Of a DNA stretch of 64,000 nucleotides, positions 8,226-16,260 are shown piece by piece. Source of the stretch: HKCCE3408 sp038530555 (lineage in GTDB: Bacteria; Pseudomonadota; Alphaproteobacteria; Rhodobacterales; Rhodobacteraceae); the NCBI GenBank assembly GCA_038530555.1, contig JBCBCN010000004.1:124001-188000 (forward strand), read 5' to 3'. Under the pieces are notes generated by a model. It searched no databases. It had not been told where the DNA came from and worked only from the letters and a program-made list of their open reading frames with translations. Made by a program: the position numbers and the translations under genes. The first letter of the stretch is position 1. Every line of letters begins with the position of its first letter.

Positions 8226-8670
8226 GATCGTGTCCCTTCGAGGTCGTTTGACCACGGCTAGCACAGGGCTGGGGGCCGCGTAAGGGGCTTGGGCAAAGGC
8301 CGCGCCGAGGAGGGCAGCGCTATGGGAAATATTACGCAAGAGATGGCGGGTAGCGACAGACCAATCATTTTCGAGCTTCAGCGTTCACGCAACCCACTTC
8401 GGTTTGAAGGCACTGGCAAGACGGGTCGCTCCGTGGACCTAGCATTGATGCCGCGGCCTGCCCGGCTACCCTCGAATGACTGCCCTCCGGGCGTTATCCG
8501 CTTTGATATGCTGAGCGATGACGACACTTGGGCAAACGTCGTCACCCCGCAAAATGTCTCGCATATTTGGCTTTGACATAGGCCCCATTGCCCGAACCGG
8601 CCTGGACATCGGGCCACCCGCGCGCATATTTCGGCACCGATCAGCCCGAACCCATGGCCCGAGGCCACAA
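8226..8670. other. 445-bp gap, no supported gene
   Basis: Divergent spacer between the UspA gene and the DUF6525 gene. A plus-strand frame from 8322 to 8576 could encode about 84 residues, but it shows no domain, no clear ribosome-binding site and competes with minus-strand frames, so I do not call it. The promoter for the UspA gene must lie at the left end. Confidence 0.5.
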
Positions 8671-8961
8671 GTGAGCAAGAGCAAGTCGAAAACCAACCTG
8701 GGCGAGACCGCGATGCGTCGCTCCCGCCGCGCGTCGGATCCGATGCGGCGCTACGACGCCCTGCCCGCACCGCTGCGGCACTGGTTGAGCGAGGCCGCCC
8801 TGCCCTGGTCCCCCGCTTCTGCTGAAAAGCTGTGGCGCCAGGCCAGGCGCGAGGGTCTCGATGAAGCGCAAGCGTTGGACAAGCTGGCGCGCGCTGAGGC
8901 CAAGACTCTGTCGCGAGAGCGGCCGAAACTGGACCGCCGGCGGACGGTGCAGCGCGCCTAA
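8671..8961 (+). CDS. Small basic DUF6525-like protein
   Basis: About 96 residues from the GTG at 8671 (an ATG at 8713 would give 82). It is Arg-rich and has NLGETAMRRSRR, DPMRRYDALPAPLRHWL, AALPWSPASAEKLW and LARAEAKTLSRERP, which matches my recollection of the roseobacter family DUF6525. No signal peptide or membrane segment. Function unknown. It stands alone between the UspA gene and the convergent VPLPA protein. Confidence 0.65.
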   Translation: MSKSKSKTNLGETAMRRSRRASDPMRRYDALPAPLRHWLSEAALPWSPASAEKLWRQARREGLDEAQALDKLARAEAKTLSRERPKLDRRRTVQRA

Positions 8962-9052
8962 CGTACAGCTCACGCCAAAGCACCGCGCCTGCAAACGACA
9001 AAGGCGCCGCAAGTGCCGCGCCTTCACCGAGACTCTGGATCTCTTGGCAGAC

Positions 9053-9706
9053 CTAGACAGACCGACCGCGACGCCGCAGTGCCACCATCGCCCCGAGCCC
9101 GGTCAGGACCAAAAGCCCCCCGGCGGGCAACGGCACAGGCGCGATGGATTCGGCCCGAAACGACGTGTCGATGCCATCGAAAGTCGTGCCGTTGAACGAA
9201 AAGATCATCCGCGCGGAGGGCGACGTGATCGCGTCAATCACCTGACCAAAGGTGGTCGGCGTGACGCCATCCGCATCCGTCTCAACCAGGAATGAACCCG
9301 CATAGGTCGGGGTCGCCCCTGCATCGCGCGGGAAGCTCACGCCGATGCTCGAGAAGGAGCCATTGGCGAAGCGCAGCAAGGTATCGCTGGCAAAGGCGAC
9401 ACTGCCCGAGCCCGGCTCGAGCGAGGCGCTGAGCGACCCGATGGAGATGCTGGCCGTCACACTGCCCGCATTGGGCGGGTTGTCCGGATCACCAATCGGC
9501 GTCATATCCGCCGAGGTGATCCCGGGCAGCGAGAGCGTCACCATGCCCATCGTGCCTAGCGCGGGCAGTGTTGCCGTCGGCGCACCCGGCCCAGCAGGCG
9601 GCGAAAAGTTGCTTTGTGTCACTTCAACATCGAAGGTCACAGTTGTGGCCGAGGCTGCGCCCGCGCAGCTCAGCAAAACGGTCATAGCGATTTTGAGAAG
9701 TTTCAT
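9053..9706 (-). CDS. Secreted protein with VPLPA-type C-terminal sorting signal
   Basis: 217 residues: N-terminal signal peptide (MKLLKIAMTVLLSCAGAASA), a beta-rich Gly/Ser/Thr middle with no recognisable enzyme motif, and a C-terminus made of VPLPAGGLLVLTGLGAMVA plus the basic tail LRRRGRSV. This is the VPLPA-CTERM variant of PEP-CTERM sorting signals, common in Rhodobacterales. Such proteins are exported, processed and displayed or released at the surface. The ligand or role of this one is not evident. Single gene, convergent with DUF6525. Confidence 0.8.
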   Translation of the reverse strand: MKLLKIAMTVLLSCAGAASATTVTFDVEVTQSNFSPPAGPGAPTATLPALGTMGMVTLSLPGITSADMTPIGDPDNPPNAGSVTASISIGSLSASLEPGSGSVAFASDTLLRFANGSFSSIGVSFPRDAGATPTYAGSFLVETDADGVTPTTFGQVIDAITSPSARMIFSFNGTTFDGIDTSFRAESIAPVPLPAGGLLVLTGLGAMVALRRRGRSV

Positions 9707-9930
9707 TTGGATCCCCCGATCAATGATTAAACAAAAAGTGCGCGCCTATCCAAACGGCGCCACCAACACAGCCAAGCATCGAAAAGTTCGCCGGACAAGT
9801 GTTTTCTCTTGGTGGGAGCGCGCAGGGAATACTTGGGCTTTGGGTCGCGACCAGTGTTTCAAAAATACACTGGAATAGGTTGCCCGCACCGGCTTCAGGT
9901 CGCGCAAAGCAACACAGTATAAGGAAAAAA

Positions 9931-10006
9931 TGGTGCCCCCACACGGACTCGAACCGCGGACCTACTGATTACAAATCAGTTGCTCTACCAGCTGAGCTAT
10001 AGGGGC
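9931..10006 (-). tRNA. tRNA-Thr (anticodon TGT)
   Basis: The minus strand folds into a standard cloverleaf of 76 nt: a 7-bp acceptor stem starting GCCCCTA, a D arm with AGCTCAGCTGGTAGAGC, an anticodon stem ACTGA/TCAGT around loop TTTGTAA (anticodon TGT, reading ACA), a T arm with GGTTCGAGTCC, discriminator A, and an encoded CCA end (9931-9933). It is isolated from other RNA genes. Confidence 0.97.
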
Positions 10007-10556
10007 ACTCAGGCGTCCGGGTACTTGGAAATCAAGCGTTCGGCAAGAGGTCGGCCGAGGCTCGAACAGATAAAATTAGATGCAAAAATCCCGGCGCAGG
10101 CGGTTGCCATGGCGGGGCCTGTGACGCGCCGGTCAAGGCACAGCAGTGAGCATTCGCTTTGCTCAAAGCAGCCGCCGGTGCGCTGCACCGCGCAAGTATC
10201 GTGCCAGGTCCGCAGGGCGTCTCACCTCGCCGCAGGGCCGACCTGCTCGACCGCAGCGATATCGGCATTTGCGCTCCCCCCCTCGCAGGAGCTATGACAC
10301 CGCGCGTGGGGCGTTGCGTATATAACTCTGCGGTCAAACAGGCCCGGATGCGGTGGCAGGACAAGGCTTGCTTGCCGTCCCGCGACCTGTGCGGGTTAAC
10401 GGTGAAGCGGATCTCAGTGGTGCGAAGCATGCGTTCGATGGCCCCACACACCTATGGCGACCGCATCGCCCGAACGCCACCGAGCGCCCTCCGGTCGGGC
10501 AGCACCGCGCCAATCCGACCTGCCGAATTCCAGACTTCGGGCGAGGTCTAGGGCCG
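10007..10556. other. 550-bp gap upstream of tRNA-Thr, no supported gene
   Basis: Overlapping frames cross this stretch on both strands, but none has a domain, coding-like composition or ribosome-binding site. The tRNA promoter on the minus strand should lie just right of 10006. An AT-rich TATATAAC at about 10318-10325 could belong to a promoter of the plus-strand gene at 10557. A candidate for an unannotated RNA, but nothing specific is visible. Confidence 0.4.
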
Positions 10557-11432
10557 ATGCAGGTGGTTTTTCATCTCGGCGCGCCCTGCACCGACGACAA
10601 CATGCTGATCAAATCGCTGTTGAAAAACCGATCGCGCTTGGCGAGCGACGGGGTGATCGTGCCGCCCCCCGGGCGCTACCGCGCGCTGTTGCGCGATACG
10701 ATGCGCGCGCTCGACGGCCTGCCCGCAAGCCCCGACATGGCCGGGCGGCTGCTCGACGTGATCGCCGATGAAGACAATGTCGACCGCCTGGTTCTGTCGG
10801 ATCAGCGCTTTGTGTGCATCAACCGCCTTGTGGTGCAAAGCCACCGGATCTGGCCGATGATCGAGCGCCGCGCGCGTCAGCTTCGCGGCCTCTTCCCCCA
10901 TGCGGCGCCTGAATTCTTCATCGGTATGCGCGATCCGTCCACGCTGATCCCGGCTCTGTTCCGCGCGTCGCGCTTTAACGATTTCGCGGAGTTCAGCGAA
11001 AACATGCTGCCCCATGACGTGCGTTGGTCCGATACGATCCAGCGCTTGCGCAAAGCGCAGCCAGACGCACGGATCACCGTTTGGTGCAACGAGGATACGC
11101 CGCTGATTTGGTCCGAGATCATGGCCGCGATGGCCGGGCTGAACAGTGGGCGCGGTCTGGAGGGGCGCGAAGACCTGGTACAGACGATCATGCAGCAAGC
11201 GGGGTTCCGGCGGCTGATGGCCTATCTGGCCAAACACAAGCCCGAGGACGACATGCATCGCCGGCGCATCGTCATGGCATTTCTCGACAAATACACGCTG
11301 CCCGACGCCCTGACGGAGGAGCTCAAGGTTCCCGGTTGGACCGAAGAGATGATCGAGCAAATGGGCCTGGGCTATGACGAGGATATGGAGCGCGTGGCTG
11401 AGATCGACGACATTGATTTCATCGTGCCCTAA
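10557..11432 (+). CDS. Sulfotransferase-like protein of unknown function
   Basis: 291 residues from the ATG at 10557. The opening VVFHLGAPCTDDNMLIKSLLKN resembles the N-terminal strand-loop-helix of sulfotransferase-fold proteins (usually HLGxxKTGTTxLQ), but the Lys-Thr-Gly core is replaced by CTDDN, so PAPS binding is doubtful. The rest is helical and acidic at the C-terminus (DMERVAEIDDIDFIVP). No signal peptide or transmembrane segment. Convergent with gapR. Possibly a degenerate sulfotransferase or a structural homologue; confident function cannot be given. Confidence 0.5.
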   Translation: MQVVFHLGAPCTDDNMLIKSLLKNRSRLASDGVIVPPPGRYRALLRDTMRALDGLPASPDMAGRLLDVIADEDNVDRLVLSDQRFVCINRLVVQSHRIWPMIERRARQLRGLFPHAAPEFFIGMRDPSTLIPALFRASRFNDFAEFSENMLPHDVRWSDTIQRLRKAQPDARITVWCNEDTPLIWSEIMAAMAGLNSGRGLEGREDLVQTIMQQAGFRRLMAYLAKHKPEDDMHRRRIVMAFLDKYTLPDALTEELKVPGWTEEMIEQMGLGYDEDMERVAEIDDIDFIVP

Positions 11433-11456
11433 AGCGCAAAAAACGCCGACTTGCGC

Positions 11457-11717
11457 CTAGCGCATACCGAGCGCCTCACGGTAAAGCTCAAGCACCGCTT
11501 CCTCTTCGGCGATATCGTCCGGCTCGCGCTTACGCAGCGCGATGACCTTGCGCATAACCTTGGTGTCGTAGCCGCGCGCCTTGGCCTCGGCCATCACCTC
11601 TTTTTGCTGATCGGCCAGGTCTTTTCGCTCGGCGTCGAGCCGTTCGAACCGCTCGATGAACTGGCGCAGCTCATCAGCGGTCACACGGTAACTCTCCGGC
11701 TGTCCATCCATGTCCAT
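11457..11717 (-). CDS. gapR: GapR-type nucleoid-associated protein (DUF2312)
   Basis: 86 residues, highly charged and mostly helical, with the GapR core TADELRQFIERFERLDAERKDLADQQKEVMAEAK followed by GYDTKVMRKVIALRKRE, all hallmarks of the alphaproteobacterial DUF2312 family. In Caulobacter GapR binds AT-rich, overtwisted DNA ahead of replication and transcription and supports gyrase and topoisomerase IV. The protein has the usual family length. Start at 11717; a second in-frame ATG lies two codons later. Confidence 0.92.
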   Translation of the reverse strand: MDMDGQPESYRVTADELRQFIERFERLDAERKDLADQQKEVMAEAKARGYDTKVMRKVIALRKREPDDIAEEEAVLELYREALGMR

Positions 11718-11916
11718 TACGCGCGTCCTCGGCCTTGCTGGGTCAACCACGCCCCTAACGCGGCGCGCACTCCCCTGCAAGGCGCCGCCGCGTATGCCTG
11801 GCACAAAGGACGATGGGCGGATGACGAAAGGGTGAGGCCAAGATCTGACCACAAGCCCTTGTCGACGAAACGATTGTCTGCGACAGTTGCGGCATATTAT
11901 CGCGTGGGAGAGCGCT

Positions 11917-12132
11917 ATGGCTTGGTTGGTTTGGACCGGAACCATTTTTGCCGTGCTCGGTCTTTTGGCCGTCATCTACTGCATCTTTGCCGCTATAACG
12001 GCCCGTCGCACCGCCGGTGATGACGCCGTGCTGCGCGACAAGCTGCAGCGCGTGGTAGCCATCAACATGGCGGCGCTTCTGGTCTCTGCTTGCGGCTTGA
12101 TGGCGGTGGTGATCGGGGTGATGCTGGCCTGA
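11917..12132 (+). CDS. Small two-helix inner-membrane protein, unknown function
   Basis: 71 residues with two predicted membrane segments (WTGTIFAVLGLLAVIYCIFA and VAINMAALLVSACGLMAVVI) joined by a basic/acidic linker (ARRTAGDDAVLRDKLQ). GGGAG lies a few bases upstream of the ATG at 11917. Divergent from gapR. The layout is common for roseobacter hypothetical proteins; I recognise no family with certainty. Confidence 0.7.
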   Translation: MAWLVWTGTIFAVLGLLAVIYCIFAAITARRTAGDDAVLRDKLQRVVAINMAALLVSACGLMAVVIGVMLA

Positions 12133-12463
12133 TCTGAGCCGCAGTACGGGCCTCATGGCACACGACCCCAGGCCGATTTTCAAAAAATTAACTATTTGGT
12201 CAGGTAGACAGACGCGCTCCTGTGCGCCAAAGATCACATGGGGAAAGACGCATTTCGAAAGGTGTGACACCTTTCGGCGCGTGAGGGGATCGGCCGCTTT
12301 TGGCGGCTGCTCAAATCTGCGTTGAAAGCGTTGGCGTGGGCGCTGCGATGAGCCTGGCCGGTTGCTTGCAAATGGTGCGGTTGACCCTACGTAAACTTTA
12401 GCATGGCGGTGGAATGTCATGCGCTTAACCCCGTGACATGCGGGGCTTTCGAAAGGCTGACCC
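12133..12463. promoter_or_regulatory. 331-bp gap holding a perfect 21-nt palindrome (12256-12276)
   Basis: No gene is supported here. At 12256-12276 the sequence is a perfect inverted repeat with 10-nt arms, CGAAAGGTGT and ACACCTTTCG, around a single G. As RNA this would be a 9-bp stem with a TGA loop; as DNA it is a symmetrical protein site. It lies 124 bp after the small membrane protein and about 190 bp before the sulfurtransferase gene, so it could be a terminator lacking a T-run or an operator. Confidence 0.55.
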
Positions 12464-12904
12464 ATGGATTTGCGCGCGCTTTCCGACACCTATTCTACCT
12501 CAGGACAATTGCAGCCCGAGGACATGGCAACGGTCGCTGCGCAAGGCTTCACAACCGTCATTTGCAACCGACCCGATAGCGAAAATCCACCCGAGCTGCA
12601 GGCCGCCGCGATGCAAAAGGCTGCGGAAGATGCAGGCTTGGTCTTCGTCTTCAATCCGGTGGTCGCCACAGCATTGTCGCACACATCCATAGATGAGCAG
12701 GCCGACGCCCTTGCCGCCTCGGACGGCCCTGTCGTCGCCTATTGCGCAAGCGGTATGCGTTCGTCGCTGCTGTGGTCGCTTTCGGTGGCGGGCCAAATGC
12801 CGACCGAAGAGATCCTCGACCGGACGCGCGCAGCAGGGTATCCGCTCGATCACCTGCACGGGCAGATCGACGGCGTGCGCGCGCGGCGCTCGGGGCAAGA
12901 ATAG
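12464..12904 (+). CDS. TIGR01244-type sulfurtransferase/phosphatase domain protein
   Basis: 146 residues. Cysteine-based catalytic loop AYCASGMRSSLLW, of the CxxxxxR type shared by rhodanese-like and dual-specificity-phosphatase folds, in the arrangement of the TIGR01244/Blh N-terminal domain. YSTSGQLQPEDMATVAAQGFTTVICNRPD is the typical first half. In some proteobacteria this domain is fused to a metallo-beta-lactamase sulfur dioxygenase (Blh) and tied to sulfide handling; here it stands alone. GAAAGG precedes the ATG. Substrate unknown. Confidence 0.78.
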   Translation: MDLRALSDTYSTSGQLQPEDMATVAAQGFTTVICNRPDSENPPELQAAAMQKAAEDAGLVFVFNPVVATALSHTSIDEQADALAASDGPVVAYCASGMRSSLLWSLSVAGQMPTEEILDRTRAAGYPLDHLHGQIDGVRARRSGQE

Positions 12905-12959
12905 CGCAGCAACATCCCCCTTCAACGCTGCGCCCGCGTTGTTGCAGCGGAGTGTATCA

Positions 12960-12997
12960 CTGGGATTGTTTCGCTGGGATTGTGTCACTGGCGCCAG
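12960..12997 (+). repeat. Short 14-bp direct repeat
   Basis: CTGGGATTGT occurs at 12960 and again at 12974, with a truncated third CTGG at 12988, giving a 14-bp period just before the acyltransferase gene. It looks like local slippage; no function is suggested. Confidence 0.5.
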
Positions 12998-13062
12998 CCC
13001 CCTATCACCGGAGCGGCCACCGGCCGGGATAGCCCGCGCCGCGGGCGTCGAAAGGAGGGCGC

Positions 13063-14064
13063 ATGGCCGAGGCAGGGCCCCGCAAACCCCGCAGCATCGT
13101 AAGCCGCGAGCCTCAGCAAACCCGAAGGTGGGCCGACTGGCTGTTGGACCGCGCCTTTCGCATACTGATCTGGGTGAGCCGGCTGCTTCCCTATCGCGCC
13201 CGCGTCCCCGCGCTCGGGGCTTTGGTTGAGCATGTTCTTGGCCCGCTGGCAGGCTATCGCCGCCGCGCGATCCACCAGTTGCAATTTATCTGGCCCAACA
13301 TGTCCGAGCCTGAGGCCCGCCGCATCGCCTCAGCCGTTTTGAACAATACCGGGCGCACCTTGATCGAGAACTACGACACGCAATCGCTGCTCAGCCGCGC
13401 CAAGGACTGGCCCTTGCACGGGACAGGCCTCGATGCGCTGGACAAGGCGCGCGCGGCGGGGCGCCCGATCCTGCTGATCACCGGGCATTTCGGCAATTAC
13501 GAAGCCGGGCGCGCCGCGCTGGTGCGGCGCGGCTTTGAACCCGGCGGCCTCTATCGTCCGCTCAAAAACGCCTATGCTAATGCGCATTACGTCGCCACCA
13601 TGCAGAGCTTTGGCGGCCCGGTCTTTCCGCGCGGGCGCGACGGGCTGAAAAACCTGGTGCGGTTCATCCGCGGCGGAGGTCAGGCGGTGATGCTGATCGA
13701 TCAATTCTATCAAGGCGGCGAGGCGCTTGATTTTCTGGGACAGCCCGCGTTGACATCCCTGTCTGCGGCGGAGCTTGCGCTGAAATATGACGCGCTCTTG
13801 GTGCCGTTCTACGCCACGCGCCAGGCATCAGGGTTAGACTTCGAGATTGAGGTCGAGGCTCCGATCCCTCACACCGATCCGCGCACCATGACCCAAGCCC
13901 TGACGGATTCGCTGGCCAAACGGATCAAAGCGCAGCCAGAGCAATGGTTCTGGGTGCATCGCCGTTGGAAGCCGGACTGGGTGCGCGGCCAAAGGGCCAG
14001 AAAGGCCGCCCGTCAGGCGCAAAGCGCTGCCAACGCGTCCGATCAGCAATCGCCCGGCAACTGA
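13063..14064 (+). CDS. LpxL/HtrB-family lysophospholipid acyltransferase
   Basis: 333 residues of the lipid A biosynthesis acyltransferase family, inner-membrane associated on the cytoplasmic side. The catalytic HX4-5E-type motif is GHFGNYEAGRAAL. FPRGRDGLKNLVRFIRGGG and MLIDQFYQGGEALDFLGQPA are the downstream conserved blocks, and WFWVHRRWKPD is the family's C-terminal signature. The hydrophobic stretch after RAFRILIWVSRLLPY anchors the N-terminus. It transfers a fatty acyl chain to a lipid A precursor or related lipid; which of LpxL/LpxM-like roles it fills cannot be told. GGAGG precedes the ATG. Confidence 0.85.
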   Translation: MAEAGPRKPRSIVSREPQQTRRWADWLLDRAFRILIWVSRLLPYRARVPALGALVEHVLGPLAGYRRRAIHQLQFIWPNMSEPEARRIASAVLNNTGRTLIENYDTQSLLSRAKDWPLHGTGLDALDKARAAGRPILLITGHFGNYEAGRAALVRRGFEPGGLYRPLKNAYANAHYVATMQSFGGPVFPRGRDGLKNLVRFIRGGGQAVMLIDQFYQGGEALDFLGQPALTSLSAAELALKYDALLVPFYATRQASGLDFEIEVEAPIPHTDPRTMTQALTDSLAKRIKAQPEQWFWVHRRWKPDWVRGQRARKAARQAQSAANASDQQSPGN

Positions 14065-14070
14065 GGCCTA

Positions 14071-14784
14071 CTACTGGAGCCGTGCGGCCCCCAGAATAGC
14101 GCCTTGATCGGAGGCCTGGAAAATCACGACATAGGCCGGTGCGTCTCCCGGAGTGATCCGGGAGTTGAAGCCGCCGCGCCCGTCCCAATCGGCGATCTGC
14201 TGCATCGAGACGACGACGTTATGATAATCGATCGTGCGGTTCGCATTCTCACCCCGGCCGATCTCGACCCTCTCGCGTGGGGAATAGCCGATCAGTTGCA
14301 CATCGACACCACCGCGCGGGATCTGTCCGGCGCGCGAGGCCGTAACGACAAAGCTTCCGCCCTGCCGTTCGACCGTCACCCGAACCGGATCGGGCAGCGC
14401 GCTATGCGCCATGATCAGATCGACCGTCTCCATCGGGCGCACGCCGACCACATGATCGACACCGCCGATCACCATTTGCGGCGTGTAAACGACCGTGGAG
14501 CCTGCCACGCGGGCATATTGATGCTGACGGCGGGTGAAGCTCGCATCGGCAAAGGTATCTTCCCAGCCGATATAATCCCAGTAATCGACATGCAGCGACA
14601 GAGCGATCACATCGCGCCGATCCGCCAGATCGCCCAACATGGCATCAGCCGGAGGACAGGAAGAACAGCCCTGAGACGTAAACAGCTCAACCACGACCGG
14701 CCCATCCGCCTGAGCGGGCAGACCCGCGCCCAGCAAAGGAAGGGCGATTGCCAAACGGCAAAACAACTGTCGTAGACCTGTCAT
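14071..14784 (-). CDS. Secreted DUF1223 thioredoxin-like protein
   Basis: 237 residues with a signal peptide (LFCRLAIALPLLGAGLPAQA) and the DUF1223 core VVVELFTSQGCSSCPPADAML, which carries a CSSC motif in a thioredoxin-like position. SLHVDYWDYIGWEDTFAD and YTPQMVIGG are the other conserved blocks. Likely a periplasmic thiol protein; its partner is unknown. Convergent with the acyltransferase gene (6-nt gap). The CSSC in place of CxxC redox pairs is normal for this family. Confidence 0.85.
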   Translation of the reverse strand: MTGLRQLFCRLAIALPLLGAGLPAQADGPVVVELFTSQGCSSCPPADAMLGDLADRRDVIALSLHVDYWDYIGWEDTFADASFTRRQHQYARVAGSTVVYTPQMVIGGVDHVVGVRPMETVDLIMAHSALPDPVRVTVERQGGSFVVTASRAGQIPRGGVDVQLIGYSPRERVEIGRGENANRTIDYHNVVVSMQQIADWDGRGGFNSRITPGDAPAYVVIFQASDQGAILGAARLQ

Positions 14785-14925
14785 CTGCTCTTGGTATCCT
14801 CAAAAAGGCTGTTCCAGCGCCGTGCAGCGCTTAGCGTTAGCCTATCGGACGTAAGCCAAAGCACTTGCGAAAGCCAATCAAGCCTTTGCGAGAAAGCGTT
14901 ACAGCCGCTTTTGCGCATCACCGCG

Positions 14926-15375
14926 TCAGAGCCAGCGGCGGGTGCGCGCGAAGTAGGTACGGGCGGCCTCGCCGAACACGTCTTCTAGCCGCGCCTCTTC
15001 CGGCACAATGAAGCGCAGGCTCAGGACCGAGGCAAAAATGCCCGGCAGGATCACACCGCTCAACCCGCCCAACCATAGGACCCAGCCCGCCAGGATCACC
15101 ACCATCGCCAGGTAAATCGGGTTGCGGCTGAAGCGGAAGGGCCCCGATGTGATCAGGTTTTGCGGCGTCTCGTGAGGCTCGATCGTGGTTTTTGCCTGCA
15201 CAAACGTAACGGCCGACCAGGCGATAAGGACCAGCCCGGCCACCGACAGGGCTGAGCCCAGGGCGCGCAGTTCCGGCGCGGCAAAGCCGGCAATCGGCAG
15301 CTCGCGGGCGAGAAACCAAGCCAGGAGGCAAAAGCCAGCAAGCCAAAGCGGCGGCAGATCGGGAAAGCCCTTCAT
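14926..15375 (-). CDS. Isoprenylcysteine/phospholipid methyltransferase-like membrane protein
   Basis: 149 residues with about four membrane helices. TSGPFRFSRNPIYLAMVVILAGW contains the RNPIYL signature, and IVPEEARLEDVFGEAARTYFARTRRWL contains the E-E-x-L-x-x-x-F/Y block, both typical of the ICMT/PEMT superfamily that uses S-adenosylmethionine at the membrane. The bacterial substrate is generally not known. It may be cotranscribed with the GT25 gene, which ends 48 nt upstream of its start. Confidence 0.78.
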   Translation of the reverse strand: MKGFPDLPPLWLAGFCLLAWFLARELPIAGFAAPELRALGSALSVAGLVLIAWSAVTFVQAKTTIEPHETPQNLITSGPFRFSRNPIYLAMVVILAGWVLWLGGLSGVILPGIFASVLSLRFIVPEEARLEDVFGEAARTYFARTRRWL

Positions 15376-15423
15376 CGCCTGCGCCCGCCCGCAGGTGTCG
15401 CACTTACACTCTCAAGACCCGCG

Positions 15424-16260
15424 TCAAACATCCGTCTCAGCCCCCTGCCCTGTTCCTTGCCCGGTCGTTTGATGAGACACCCTGACGGCCATCTTCGCAA
15501 TCCCGTCACTTGGGGGCACAAGCCGGCGGGTGGCCCCTCCCATCACCCGGAACTGACGTCCGGCCATGCGCAGTTGCGCGACAGCGCGCCGGGCGCGAAA
15601 GCCCAGGCCGCCACGTGCGGGCTTGGCCAGAGCGTCGATTTGCGAGGCGGTGGCAAAGGGCGGCGTGATGCCGTGGGCCGCGCATTGATCGAGCTGGATC
15701 GCCAGGGCGGGCTCTGCCTGAAAGCTGCGCAAATCGTAAGCCGCGCAGATGATCGCATCGGCCAGGCCCGGCGCCGCCGTCGCGGCCCGGATCAGTCGTC
15801 GCGCCCCATCCGGCCAGAGCAGATAGGCCGCCGCGCCCGAACGGTCCTGCCACAGCCGCGCACGGCCCCCCTTCGCGGGCCCGAGGGTCTTCAGCCGCCC
15901 GCGCGTCTCCAGGCTCAGATGATCCATGTCGCCCGCTCCTGCCCAGCGGCTTAGATGTTCCGCGGTTTCGACCGCCAGCAGGGCATCGTCTTCCAGGATC
16001 AGCACCGGGGCCGTCCCTTCCGCCACTGAGCGCCAAGCCATCAGATGGGAGGCCAGCCCGGCCATCTCGGTCTCGCGCAAGGGCCGCTGCCAGCGTTGCC
16101 AGACGGGGTCATCGGGCGGCGGGCTCACTGTCTCAGGAGTCAGCGCCTCAACCCGCTCCCATGCCAGGCCAAGCTGATCCATTTGACGCGCCATAAGGTC
16201 CAGCCGCGCCGTGGCCCCCGCCACATTGATCACCAGCGCCCGAGGGAGGGGCGCGCTCAC
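15424..16260 (-). CDS. Glycosyltransferase family 25 (LPS-type)
   Basis: 278 residues. The opening ALVINVAGATARLDLMARQMDQLGL and the catalytic-site segment APVLILEDDALL are the GT25 hallmarks seen in lipooligosaccharide galactosyltransferases. SHLMAWRSVA and AAYLLWPDGARRLI are further conserved blocks. It probably adds a sugar to a surface glycan on the cytoplasmic face. Its ATG overlaps the stop of the GT4 gene by 4 nt, so the two are cotranscribed. Donor and acceptor unknown. Confidence 0.85.
   Translation of the reverse strand: MSAPLPRALVINVAGATARLDLMARQMDQLGLAWERVEALTPETVSPPPDDPVWQRWQRPLRETEMAGLASHLMAWRSVAEGTAPVLILEDDALLAVETAEHLSRWAGAGDMDHLSLETRGRLKTLGPAKGGRARLWQDRSGAAAYLLWPDGARRLIRAATAAPGLADAIICAAYDLRSFQAEPALAIQLDQCAAHGITPPFATASQIDALAKPARGGLGFRARRAVAQLRMAGRQFRVMGGATRRLVPPSDGIAKMAVRVSHQTTGQGTGQGAETDV

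Noticed and set aside
8322..8576. Plus-strand frame of about 84 residues after the UspA gene
   Set aside because: No ribosome-binding site, domain or hydrophobic pattern; competing minus-strand frames are equally long.
10159..10551. Open frames on both strands upstream of tRNA-Thr
   Set aside because: Composition is not coding-like and no motif is present. High GC makes long random frames common.
12693..13229. 178-codon plus-strand frame overlapping the sulfurtransferase and acyltransferase genes
   Set aside because: It overlaps two well supported genes in another frame and has no domain.
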